Source: Pholiota molesta (lineage: Eukaryota; Basidiomycota; Agaricomycetes; Agaricales; Strophariaceae). From it: a stretch of DNA of 64,000 nt. Location of the stretch: positions 1,272,908 to 1,336,907 of the forward strand of contig JACGCK010000004.1 in the NCBI GenBank assembly GCA_014925825.1, written 5' to 3'. The first letter of the stretch is position 1. Each line of letters opens with the position of its first letter. The notes below the pieces were generated by a model that did not search any database, was not told the origin of the DNA, and saw only the letters and a program-made list of their open reading frames with translations. Position numbers and translations under genes: made by a program. Shown piece after piece: positions 1-11,457 of this stretch.

Positions 1-3000
1 TGCAACTCACTGGAGCCAGTTCGCCGATCCGCAGGCGGATCGAAGATAGCCTTTTGCAAGCCCCATGCCCAAGCTTTATGTGCGCAAGGGGCTGCGTGCC
101 GTTTTCGCCATTCCTCACGCCCGAGGAGTATACGCTTCTCTTTCAAGACCCACAGCCGAATCTGTGGACTTTCGCCCCGATGTTAGCGTCGCCCCTCCTC
201 TGCAGCCGGTTAGCCCGGTCTATATCCCAGCTGTGACCATCAGTCATCCAGATATCACGGAGAACGAAGCGTCGGCGCCACCGACCAGACCCACCACCGT
301 ATCGACTTTCAAGCAGGAGTGCAAGTTCTACCGACTCGGTACCTGTCGCAACGCCGAACTCTGTCCATATGAACACACTCAACATCCGGATCCAGTCACT
401 TCAAACCCTCCTTCCGCCAGAGCTGATCGAGAGTGGGGTCGATCCTCATCTCGAAATCGTGATGGTAAATTCGATGCCCCGTGCAGGTTCTTCGTAGAAA
501 AGAATTATTGCAATAGAGGAAACGACTGTAAATTCCGCCACGACAAGTCCACAAACAGAGTCGTCGAAGAGGCTCCTACATGGCCGTCCGACGATAACAA
601 CAACACTAATGACGACACGAAGAAAGAGCCTGACAATGGCTGGGCGATGACGGCCGGAACAATGACGACGGCTGGAATCATAACACTAATGATGGTGGTT
701 GGGGCGCCACGGCCACCAACGCGGATTCTTGGGGCACATCCTGGGATGACGCGGGTACATGGCCGACTCGGGTCAAACGACTTCAACCTCGCAGACTACA
801 AAGAGGACGAATGAATGTTATCAATTCAAGAAGGACGCTGTCGTCGAGGCAATGACTGCAGATTTTCTCATGACCTCGAGCCGAATACAAACTCTGGCGG
901 CGACGAATGGCCACCGGAGGAACCTTCAGCGCCTGCATCTTGGGTCGCACAGCCTGTCCCTTGCCGCTTCTTCGCCAGAGGCAATTGTCGGAGAGGCAAA
1001 GACTGTCCTGATCGCCATGATCCTCCGGAGCAGGAGAGCCCCCAGGACAACAGTTGGCCTTCCAATTCCGATGAGCGCAACGCCGAAGACGACACAGCAG
1101 AAGAACACCAGGCTCAGCCAGCCGACGATCCTCCTCCACAAGAGGAACCGCACTGGACCGCATCGTGGGAGATCGACGATACGCCTGCTCAAATTGCGCC
1201 TGGCAGTATAAATAAGCCATGTAAGATGTTCGCGCAAGGATTTTGCAGCTTTGGCGACGAGTGCGGTTTCAAGCATGGTATCGATTCGAACCCGGGCCCT
1301 TCTGGACCAGATGTGACTATGGAGGCGGTGAGTAAATTCAATTAGATGCTCTTCGCAAAGACATCATTAATTTGTTGCCTGTAGAATTCATCTGACCAGC
1401 CCGTGTCGTCTGACTATGATGATGATCGAAGATCAAGTGCAGTGAATATATAGCGGCATCGCCACCCATTGCACGGGACGCAGAAAGTGATCCCGAAGGC
1501 CAACTCAAACCTATTGTGAGTGTTGAGGCTCTGAACGTATGAAATCGAGTATCGCTAACGTCACTACCGCAGATTTTCAACCACCCTGTGGTCTCTCGAT
1601 TTTGGGACCAATGCAACATCTCTTACGGAAAAACATAACGCCCGCAACTGTGACAACTCTTGCGGATTCAAAGAAACTGATTCTCTCCAATCTGCCGTCG
1701 AGGTCGCGCCTGAGGATATCGCGCGGCTTGCTAGGCCATATGGGACAATCGTTGAGACAATTAGCCTTGACGAGACGGTCCATTCGGCTGTTATCCAAAT
1801 CGAATTCGCAGAAGCTTCTCAAGCTTACGATGCATTCAAAAACCTTGATGGTCAGGAATACGCGTCCAATGTGATATCAGCCACTTTGAAAGGAACCCGG
1901 CGGTCCCTATCAAGAGATCGGTGGGACAGAAGATCTACGTCAAAGTATCCTGGCCTAAACCAAGCAGGCGCGCTTGGAGTCACTACCCAACGGTTGCGAA
2001 AGCAAAGCAACAAGTGATCGACTTGAACGGCGTCATTATTCGAGGTCGAGCTATAAAAGCTTCTTTTGTCTCTCCATCGAAGATCCAGAAGTCTTCGTTC
2101 GCCGTATTCCTCCAAAACCTCGATCCGGAGACCACTAAATCCGAACTCGATGCCGTTGCACGCAAAGCGAACTTATCACCATCGACCCGCCAATCTATTC
2201 TGAGGAGCCACTGACGAAATCAAAGCCACCTTCGATCAACTTGGACCGACAGAGCAATTCGACGTGCTCCCAGTCACGCACGGGGCTACTTCGACTGCTT
2301 TCGTCACATTCAACAGCGAGGCTGTTGCCGCGGAGGTTGTGAGCAAATTGCAATCACGTCCCTTGCCATTTTTGGGAAAGGAATGTCTTACCATCCGAGG
2401 CGTCCATTACGCACGTTACTGCATTGTTAAGGCTCAGTTCGAGGCGGTCAAATCCGAGATCGACAACCTCAAAGGACAATCCGATGGATCGAACAAATGC
2501 ACCATCCAGTATGACGATCATCGTGACGGAAAATCGGTCTGGATTCGCATTCACGCCTCCTTCGACAACATCATTCAATTCGCTGATACGAACGGCGAGC
2601 TTCAATGCATTCTTCAGGGAATCGTTGTAATGTCCGAGGGAAAGGAGGTCTGGAACGAACTCTTCGAGACAACGAATAGCGCTAACGCCATGGAACGGGT
2701 CCAAAGCCGAACCAACACCCTTATTCAATGTGATCTTCGAGCGAAACGTATCAGGATTTTCGGATCCAAAGCCGATCAAGCTCAAGCTCATGCTTATATT
2801 ATGAAGGCGTTTTCAAAGGTGCATGACATGCGAAATGAAATCGACCTGCCTCGACACAAGCTCCATCCGTTGGTCAACGGAGGAGTCATAACTCTCCAGG
2901 AGACTATTGGCGCCCACAAAGTGCTTCTCGATGTCGTCGGTTCCAAATGTGTCGTCCTAGGCTCCCCTGACGAGGTCTCGAAAGCGAATGATGTAATTTC

Positions 3001-3460
3001 GCTACTGAACGACGGCACCTCAGCGGCCTCGAGCAGTCGCAACACTTGTCAAATATGTCATCACAGCGCAGTCAATCCCGTCCTTCTTTCGTGCCATCAC
3101 GCCTACTGTAACAATTGCTTGCGGTTCGCAATCCGGCAAACACGCATCGCTCCTTTCCAGTGCATCTCGCAGTGTACTTCACGAGATAGTGAAAACAAAC
3201 AGTGTTCTGCGCATGTTCCGTATGCCATCCTTCATGATATCCTTTCCGCCGAAGAAGACCAGGTCTTGCGGGCCACATGGTACGCGTATGTGCGCTCCAG
3301 ACCTCTCGAGCTTTTCTTCTGTCCATCCCTGGATTGTCATGCGGTCCATCGCGTTCGAAACGAAGGCGTCAACATCAAATGCGCGCTCTGCGTGAGCGAG
3401 TTATGTACATACTGCAAATCTTTAGCCCATATTGGTAGGCCTTGCGCTACCGGACCTTGA
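1..3460 (+). CDS. CCCH zinc-finger / RRM / RBR-like E3 ligase protein (5' partial)
   Basis: Probably a ubiquitin-ligase-like RNA-binding protein. A CCCH finger (C-x7-C-x5-C-x3-H) is encoded at 55-111 in a frame open to the left edge, so the start may lie outside. Further CCCH fingers lie near 325-375, 480-545, 818-870, 955-1015 and 1215-1275, separated by acidic, Asn/Gly/Trp-rich linkers. RRM-like segments follow at about 1650-2400. The C-terminus has a RING1 (CQIC...CHHAYCNNC, about 3048-3120) and an IBR-type Cys cluster (CPSLDC...CALC...CTYC, about 3325-3450). The stop falls right after the IBR, so the catalytic RING2 of normal RBR ligases is absent. The frame is interrupted by apparent one-base losses near 640, 758 and 825. 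CCCH fingers plus RBR in one protein are common in agaricomycetes. Family call is firm; exon limits are not. Confidence 0.8.
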
Positions 3461-3632
3461 AGTCTCTTATCTACGCACAATCTTTTTGTACATACCTTTG
3501 TCATTGTGCTATGTTATCCCATGAAATGCCAAGTTTTGAGTTCACACATTCATTACATATCCAGATGTCTAATTTATATCTCAGTAAGTTAATGATGATG
3601 TCGAGAGGATAATATTGTTGAGGGTAGCTTAA

Positions 3633-4393
3633 TCAACCCATGTACTTTGGGCTTGAGGTCTTCAATCGAAAATTCTGTCTCCAATGTATACAGTTGAGGA
3701 CAGGCGACCAAAAAACACCACAGTATGATCTCGTGGCCTTGCGTGCCAAAAATCGATAGGTATCGCACTTGAGAGAGCTGCCATGTAGGGTTTGGAATGT
3801 ACCAACCAAGAGGTTCACCGGAGCTCTGGCTTGCGACGCGTCGGGTCGCCTTGAGGTAAATGCACTTCTAAACGTTCAATGCGACTAGGTAGGTCGATAA
3901 ATTGATGTCGATAGATATCCCAATAGCAGAAATTTCGGGGTATCGGAGGACGAGTGTGTTTACATTGGGAAGGGTAGCTGTGGCCTTCACCATATATAAA
4001 CATCAGCAAGGACTTCTGCTGTCTGATCCGGGGGCTTGATTTGAATGGTAATGGATTTGCAGAGGATATTGGGAAGGCCTTGTAGCATTTGTATATGTGT
4101 GATTCTTGCCGAAGAATTTTCAGGTAGTAGTCGAGATGGGGTCGAGACGTGATATAAACATCTGTATAGCTACGGCATGAATATGTTCATCCACAGTTTG
4201 TTGACCTTGTGGGACAAAATATGAAGTCGATGCGCTCTCCAGGAGACATTGGGGAATGCCACAGAAAGGCAATGACCTCCCATAGAATATCGAGAGGCAG
4301 ACGAACCGCTGTGAGTAGTTTCACAGCTGTCATAGCGAGTATTCGACTGGGTGTTGGGGACTGGAATGCAAACCGAGTCCAAATAGCTGGCAC
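3633..4393 (-). pseudogene. Decayed F-box-like gene
   Basis: On the minus strand an F-box-like stretch (about 4210-4310, LPLDILWEVIAFLW) is followed, in shifting frames, by residues typical of a large agaricomycete F-box family: VNKLWMNIF, then TDVYITSRPHLDYYLKILRQ (about 4090-4165), then a segment around 3815-4009 and a tail near 3630-3800. Stops and frame changes separate the pieces, and I found no intron set that joins them. It therefore looks like a relic; missing bases in the assembly could account for part of the damage. F-box proteins are substrate adaptors of SCF ubiquitin ligases. The subfamily match rests on recalled sequence style, not on a search. Confidence 0.45.
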
Positions 4394-4419
4394 TTATACC
4401 TTTTTTTTCTCTTCGTAGA

Positions 4420-4990
4420 TTAAATCCGTTTGGGCGCGAGCCAAGAAATCAATCTGTTGAGTCAGCTTCAGGGGGCCGCACCAGCGCATTGTACGTGTTT
4501 GAATTCTGTGTCACTTTACCTTTGAATCAGCAAATGATCTGAGCCCTTCGGAGATTTCTTCAGCAGTGCTTCAACCAACTTCGGCATGTTGCTTTAGTGA
4601 TGTACAAGAACTTGCCTTGGGCCAAGACGGACCTCCGAATCGCGAAAATGGACATGAAAAATGGACCATCTGGCCGGCTATGGAAAGAGTCACTTCCAAG
4701 ACAAGATGATGGGCACGAGCTCACTATCCCAGATAGGTTGGTGGGTTTATTTAAGATTCGGATGTTATTTTTGTTAATGAACCCAAAATCAAGAACTGCC
4801 TGAACTGTAAAGAAACCCGTCCTATTAGATACTGCTGCAGACTCGTTCCGATTTTGCTACCTGGATCATAGATATGCAATTCAGTATTTAATAAACAAAA
4901 CATATTACTCAGCTCAAATACTCATTTTCCACAATTCATTGATTTCGAAAAGATCATGATGGTTTGAGGTTAAAGAGCGCTGAGTGACAT
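4420..4990. other. Intergenic, no recognised gene
   Basis: An AT-rich spacer between the F-box relic and the Tti2-like gene. A short plus-strand open frame (4597-4803) has no recognisable motif. I see no RNA gene or repeat. The last part presumably holds the promoter of the downstream gene. Confidence 0.4.
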
Positions 4991-4994
4991 CGCT

Positions 4995-6824
4995 TTGGAC
5001 AATTCGCCGGCGCTTACACCGGCCCGATCAATTCCGTTGCTTTGCTCCTTTGATTTCGGACGATATAGTCCAGATATAGTCTTTGCCTCAACATCATTAC
5101 TGCCAACCCTCCCAAATTGCTTGTATTTCTTTGCAGCATCGAGTGATGATGAAGAGGTAGACGACATAGAGATAATCTCGGAAGCACAGCCAGACCTGAA
5201 CAATCTTCTGACACAACTTGCTATCCCACCTGACTATGGCCGTTCAGAATACATCGCTGAAACCCACTGCCAGAGCTGGAACGATGGAAAAGGAAACAAC
5301 ATCTATCCTACAAGACATTCTGCGGATTGTTAAAGCCAAGGAGCGGGAGATCTTGCTTTGGACACTCGCGGCGATATAGTGTTGCTGTGGCACCCGTGTC
5401 TGACGACTGTGACATGAACGCGAAGAGGATTGGACGCGTATTCGGGAGCCATGGATAGAAGAAGATGCGGAATTGTCGCGCGAGGTTCGTAACTCCATCT
5501 CTCCGTCGAAGCGTTGTTGATCTCTACCGCGAAGATATCTCTCCCTGCCTCATTAACACCTTCACGCGAACTTGTAACACAAGTTTAACGCAAAACCTCA
5601 AGCCAATCTTCAAATCAGCCCCACCCGCATCTAATATGAGACTGGTAGAAACTAGGAAGCTATGCCGGAGGACCAATGGCTATGCAAGATTATTACGAGG
5701 GCAGAGATGGAAACAATATCCTGGGGTGGGCAATGTAGTACGGTGGTGCGTGAGGAACATCGAGGTGCGATATTCAGCTCTTTCTCTACAGCTTTCAACG
5801 GATGTTCACAAATTCTGTAGGAAGAGGCATACGAGAATACTGGCACCTCGTCATTCCGCCAATCATGACACTACTAGACGATTATGAAGCTAGATACAAA
5901 CTGCAAGGCGTGCTTGTCGTCCAAGAAATGCTACGCCACGTCCAAGCGGTCTCCTCAAAAGAACCGGCATTGCAGGCCTATTGCGCCAAGTACGTCCTAT
6001 TTCTCCCTCGGTCAAGCCATCCATATTCTAACTCTATTCAAGTCTCTACGAACATCGCTGTCCCATCTACAAAGTCCAGAAACACCAGAGCTCATGCGGC
6101 ATGCCATCGCCGCCTCGCTGTCCCTCATCGTCCTCACGACATCCGTGGCCCCTGGGAGTACCGCCCCACCGAACGCTTCAACGAGCTCTCCTCGCTATTA
6201 GGCGAAGGGATCATCAGCGGAATCTGGCTCTACGCCGAAGATAAGCCAGACGTTGTGCACGCAACCTTCGATGCTCTGCCCCCACTGCTGAGGGCGTTGG
6301 ATATTGGCAGTGTTCGGTTCCTCAAAGTACGTGCTCGCCAGCTGTTCGTCGTGCGTAACGATAATCGATATCAATGCCTGGCTACAGTCCCTCATTCCTC
6401 AGTTAACCCACTCGTTGATCCCTCGCCATTCGTCGGTCCAGATAGGGTGCTCCAGCTCTCTGCACTCCGTGTCCTTGGAACCGTTTTGGACGTGTGCATC
6501 CCCAGAATTCCTTTTTGGAAAGAAGCTCTGTTGGATGCTGTTGGAAGATGCTGGGTTGGACTGGTAGACGAAGAGAGAAAGGGTTTAATGACGTGTGATA
6601 TCAAACTCAGGAATAAAGTGAAGAGGTCATTGCAGGATTTCTGCGTGCAACTGGCCAAGACGTGTCCTTCCGTGATCCAGGTACGTCTTTGCAACAAAAC
6701 TTTCTACTTCTTGCTACTGAAATATATGACTGCCTTTGCACAGGAAGAGTATCCGAGATTTCTCAAAGCCGACAGAGAATTATTTGAAGATCTGTTTTCT
6801 GAAATTGTCAATATGCCCGTCTAG
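4995..6824 (+). CDS. TTI2: Tti2-like (TELO2-interacting protein 2) HEAT-type protein
   Basis: Tti2 is part of the Tel2-Tti1-Tti2 complex, which assists maturation of PIKK kinases such as TOR, ATM and ATR. Recognisable blocks, in order: an acidic N-terminal part (SSDDEEVDDIEII, about 5140-5180), a block around 5700-5770 (YPGVGNVVRWCVRNIE), IPPIMTLLDDYEARYKLQGV (about 5855-5915), a helical block with SPETPELMRHAIAASLSLIV (about 6080-6140), GEGIISGIWLYAEDKPDVV (about 6200-6255), and a C-terminal block with FWKEALLDAVGRCWVGLVDEE near 6510-6575. The helical repeat style and the DDYEARYKLQG block fit Tti2. Exon joins before about 5800 are not resolved and the start is uncertain. At least two introns interrupt the 3' half (near 6330-6390 and 6680-6745). 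Confidence 0.6.
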
Positions 6825-6927
6825 TAGGCATCTTATTGCTTTCATTTCATCGTCCGTACATGCAAAGTCCAAGATATTTTTCATTCAAAATTGTTAGATA
6901 ACGCATTTCTGCAAAGATTACACCGCT

Positions 6928-9401
6928 TCAGAAAGTTTTAGTCTCGTCGACGTTGAGGATGAGGGTGGTGAAGAAGCGGATTTGCTCCAAGAATGCATCG
7001 ACCTCGGTAACTTCACGGATTCAATTAATTAGCAAAAATGTAACAGGCATCGAGTAATAAGCAAGCTCACATTCGTTCACGGTGTGAATTCCACCCAAGG
7101 GGTTGGCAGAGCTTCCGGCATTGTGATGGTTGTACCGGAAAATGTGCGAGGACAAATTCCAGTAGAAGCGCGTATCTACCAGTATCACCGCCATTATCAG
7201 CCACATTCCAATACTACCAATCCAGGACGACGCACCGGTATTTCCAGACATCATGCTCGGCGCCACAATGACCGAATCCGCATCCTGAATGGCGCGGTGC
7301 GCATTATACGTCGCCTTGATCGTGCCAGACAGCAGCTGGTACGGCGCGGCGTCCTTACCCGTGGGCGTGATGGGCGCGGGCTCGAGGCCGCCGGCGAAGG
7401 CGTCGCTCAAGGTCAGCGAGCCGCTCGCCGGGGCGCCCTCCTCCGAGATCCTGCTGCCGAATGCGCTGTAGGTCAGGTTGAACTTGTCGCCGAGGTGCTT
7501 GAGGAGCGCGGTGTCGTGCGCTTTGACTTCGTCGAGAGAGCTATGTATAGGCGCGTTGAGCTCGTAAACTCACATCAAATGCAATTGAGATAGAAGGAAA
7601 ACGCACCTGACGACGGCGATACGGTGGTTGACGACTGCGGACGCTTGTTCGGGGAGAGCGTTCGATTTGACGCCACCCTGGATGAGGGTGATCGCCTGCG
7701 TAGTGGCGACTAAGCTGCGGAGGTTTTTGTCGCCGCGGATGTAGGTCTGGAGACGGTCGAGGCCTTGTTGACTTGGCTGACTTCTTGATCGTCTTGCGCA
7801 TTTCTCGGGGACGTCCTTCGCGTGGTGGGCGACACACTGCAGGGTCTCGTAGACAGGTTCTTCCCTAGTCTATTGGCTGTGTCAGATCGAGATCGAGAGA
7901 TGCAAGGAAAATTTACACACAATTTTACAGGTAGGGTGTTGTTCGTAGTGAACAGCAGAGCAGAGAGAATGCCAATGCTCTATTGGTGTTGAATCATTTG
8001 TGAACACGACCAAGCGCAAAGAGTAACCACTTACTGTGTGCTCAGGAGGAATACTTGAATGGCCACCAGCCGCTGTGACTTCAACGAGGACATTCAGGAA
8101 TCCCTTCTCAGCAATACCAGGCGAAGCAAGGACGATCCGTATTGTTCGATGAAACCGGCTGTACGAAGGCGAATTCATTAGTATTTAGGTGGCATTATCT
8201 ATTTGGAGACTTACAGCCTTCGTCCACAATCAAAGCAAAGCTGTCTTTACCATAGACGCTTTCCAGATGCTTGCCCAGAGTTCCAGCGCCCTTGTGACAT
8301 TTTGCTTTCAGAGACCACAGTTAACGGCTGATTGTAGGGCAACTTACGTGGTATCCGCTAGATTCCTCGTCGAAGCCAAAAGAGAGGACGACAGTCCTGG
8401 TAGGTTGGAATTTGGCGTCGATGAGAGTCTCAATTGCCGACCTTTATCGAGTACTCGTTTAGCGTTTCAATCTCATTTTTATAAGAGGTACAATACGTAC
8501 AGAATGCCAATGAGACCACTCTTGTCGTCCGAGCTTCCACGGCCCCATATGCGCTCGCCTGGGTACGCGTCCAAAATTAGCACTGATGTAGAAAGATAGA
8601 GTCATGAATACTTGCCATCGAAGAATCCGGAATAAGGAGGGTGTGTCCATTGGTCGACGGTTGTTGGATCAACAGGGACGACGTCTGAGTAGAAACGTAA
8701 CTGAGTAATTATCATTTCACGAAAGTAGAAGTACGTACCTTGGTGAGCAGCGAGAAGCAGAGGCTTGAGAGAATCGTCGGTGCCCTTCCATTCATAGTAG
8801 AGGCCGTAAGTGTTGACCTTGGTCAACTTGAGAGTCGCATGGCTATTCATATTACGTGTATCTTTCAGTTCAACTATGCGCGAACAACACCCGAGCAACG
8901 CTAAACACGCACACAAGCGGGAACGCGCCGAGAAGGTAGTCATGGAACGGCGCGAACGCCTCCCAGCGCGGGTCCACGCCCACAGGGTCCATATTATCAT
9001 ACGACTCCGTCCTAAGCAAGCTGGTAGCACCCACGCAGCCCAAGCAGAGGAGAAAGCCCACGCACGGAACGCGCACCGCACCCGCCAGCCAGTCCACCGC
9101 GCTCGTCTCGAACGCGGGCGTGCCGATCTTGCATTCAGCGTGTCCCAAGCGGCGCATGCGCCACCGGCACCAGGGCGTCCACCTGCGCACACGCCGGCGC
9201 CTCTGCACCGCTGCCGCCGTGCTCGTGGTGCGCGCGGGAGAGCGCCTGATACAGGCCGTATGCTGGTTTGAGGAGCAGGTACCCGCACGCTATGGACACG
9301 ATCAGGAGCCGCGTCTTGCGGTGCGTGGGGCGGGGTTTGGGGTCGGGGGCCGTTGCAGAGGGCAGGAGGGGGCCGGCCTCACTCTTCTCGTTGAGCTCCA
9401 T
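6928..9401 (-). CDS. CPS1: Carboxypeptidase S, peptidase family M20
   Basis: A zinc metallopeptidase resembling yeast vacuolar carboxypeptidase S, which releases C-terminal residues from short peptides. The start (9399-9401) gives a charged N-terminus, then one hydrophobic membrane anchor (LLIVSIACGYLLLKPAYGL, about 9280-9340), the usual CPS1 layout. Zinc-site sequences are visible: LLLAAHQ followed after an intron by DVVPVDPTTVDQWTHPPYSG (about 8640-8765), and near the C-terminus IFRYNHHNAG...GGIHTVNE (about 7080-7150). The last short exon encodes VTEVDAFLEQIRFFTTLI and ends at 6928. Many short introns split the middle (about 7450-8640), and I did not fix every join. It converges on the Tti2-like gene. 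Confidence 0.85.
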
Positions 9402-10090
9402 GGTGGTGGTGGTAGGGTGTGAAGAAGGTTGGGGTGATTACATCTCACGCGAGTGTGAAATAGATGATGAAATCGCATAGCCAGTGACACCATATGGGCG
9501 CATCTCAAGCGCATCTTATCAATGAGAACTTACCGGCGGCCCGTCTGTGATTCGCGTGGCTATCATGAATGTATCTCTCAACATTCCGGATTGTACGGTA
9601 TCATTTCCGAATTTCCATTGGCAATGGAAGAGGAGAAACCAGAGAAGAAAAGTCAACTAATAACATATACTATTGCAACAGAGTCTGCAGGCAAGCTTGT
9701 TTGCAGGTGGTAGATCGAACAGACGCCCATCGCCCTGGACCTGGATGACCAAGCGACTATTAAAGTTCCATGCATGAATGGAGAACCATCCCGTATCATC
9801 CTGAGGATCCGCCCACGAGGCCACATTGTAAATTCAAATTCCCAATAAGCGTTTCCAATGCCAAGGTCAGCACATAGCCTGCAAGCTTCAATATCCTCAT
9901 TCATCTATCACCTCATGCCCGGATGGTCTTCCGCGATATATGCTTATCACACTTCCAGCCGCATTGTGATTTCCCAAAGCGATGAATATAAAGAAAAACT
10001 CATAAGACGTGCATACGCATAATGTCGCATGTAATGATTTTGTGCGTAGAGATACAAGCAAACAAGCGAACCAGAGCGGAGAAGATTCGT
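9402..10090. other. Intergenic, no recognised gene
   Basis: Upstream of the carboxypeptidase gene and downstream of the S15 gene, both on the minus strand. It should hold the carboxypeptidase promoter and the S15 3' end. A minus open frame at 9653-9904 has no recognisable motif. No RNA gene or repeat seen. Confidence 0.4.
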
Positions 10091-11062
10091 TTACTTGAGG
10101 GGGATGCTGTAGAGAAAAGGTTAGCCAAACTAAATGATATAACGACGAAGTAGACGTACAATCGGGAGGCTAGGTAATGCAGAGAAGAAAACGATGAGTT
10201 TAAAGGACTTCGACGTTTCATCGAGATGAAGGTATGCTTACAGTGGGTGGCACCAATCTGGGAAAACAGGACGATCAGGAAAAGGTCGAAGCCTAGTATG
10301 TAAAGACAGACTTACACCGGGGCGACCGTGCTTGACGGGTCGGTAAGAGCATGAGAACTCAGCGAGGTAGTGACCAGTCATCTCAGGCTTGATCTCGACG
10401 GAGTTGAACACCTTTTGAAGACGCAATAATTCAATCAGCAACCTCATCCATAAATCACACAACCGCATTCCTCCCCATCTCATTCCCGATCCTGATCCTT
10501 CGTATCCCACTCCCACTCCAACCTCCACTGATAAGAAAGGACACCGACCTTTCCGTTGTAGATGCCGACAACGCTGCCAATCATCTCGGGGACGACAATC
10601 ATGTCACGGAGATGTGTCTTGACAACAGCGGGCTTCTCGTTGGGGGGAGCCTCCTTCTTGGCCTTGCGGAGCTTCTTAATGAGACCCATGGGCTTGCGCT
10701 TGAGACCGCGTTGGAAGCGACGGCGAGCACGGGCGTGGACAAGCTAGCGGGTTACAGCAAAAAAGCAATTGGCTTGATGCGTCTTTATCAATAAATTGAG
10801 ATATTTGGACATACTTCAACGAACTAAGTCAAAAATTCATATGATCAGAATTTTACAGAGAATGATTTTAAGCAAACGCACCTCCTCATTGCCCAGGTCA
10901 AGGAGCTTTTCCAGCTCGACTCCACGGTAAGAGAAGGTACGGAAGGTACGCTTCTTCTTGATGTCAGCGGCCATCTGGGGGTCGGTGATTTCAGCCTAGA
11001 AACACATAGATCAGCATTTCGGTCCTCCAGCATGGCCTCCGGCAGCAAAACGGGCGCACCAT
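10091..11062 (-). CDS. RPS15: 40S ribosomal protein S15 (uS19)
   Basis: A component of the small-subunit head, near the decoding site. The complete gene can be spliced by eye: exons 11060-11062 (the ATG alone), 10882-10995, 10549-10743, 10316-10411, 10242-10257, 10160-10169 (10 nt) and 10091-10106, all with GT-AG introns. This gives 149 residues, normal for fungal uS19, starting [20 protein letters not shown] and containing [40 protein letters not shown] and the conserved tail GATHSSRFIPLK. No frame problem was found. It lies head to head with the ribosomal P2 gene, so the 395-bp spacer is probably a shared promoter for two translation genes. Confidence 0.97.
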
Positions 11063-11457
11063 GATTGTTGTTCGCGGTTGTCGGCGGCGGGGTGGTTGGG
11101 CTTGAGGATGGGGGGCGAGCGGAGTGCGAAAATCGTCCAATGTGGGAAATGCGCTGGGGTGTGGCTGAACTGGGATCACGTGGTACTGTACAGTTCTACC
11201 GTCCGGGGCGCGGAACCTTGCAGATGAGTCTATACACGTCGTCAAAATCTATCTCTTCGGCTAGAAACCACAGGTCCTCCCTTGCGGATTAAATGTGAGT
11301 GCTGCGCCGCCCGGCGACGATGGACAGGGCTGATTTCTTTGAACAGTGATTTGTGGCTACCGACCTCATAACTTTTTCTAAACCCACCACAAAACTTCAA
11401 AGTACGCGGACTCGGGATCCGTTTGATTTATTGGGCTGCGCTAATCACGAACCGCAG
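11063..11457. promoter_or_regulatory. Divergent promoter region of S15 and P2 genes
   Basis: A 395-bp spacer between the start codons of two divergently transcribed ribosomal-protein genes. It includes a G-rich stretch (about 11090-11120) just upstream of S15. Shared regulation is inferred from layout only. I did not identify a specific factor site. Confidence 0.5.

Noticed and set aside
8602..9288. Long minus open frame, Arg/Ala-rich N-terminal part
   Set aside because: It reads the carboxypeptidase S exons partly in the wrong frame; only its C-terminal part (DVVPVDPTTVDQW) is true coding and belongs to that gene.
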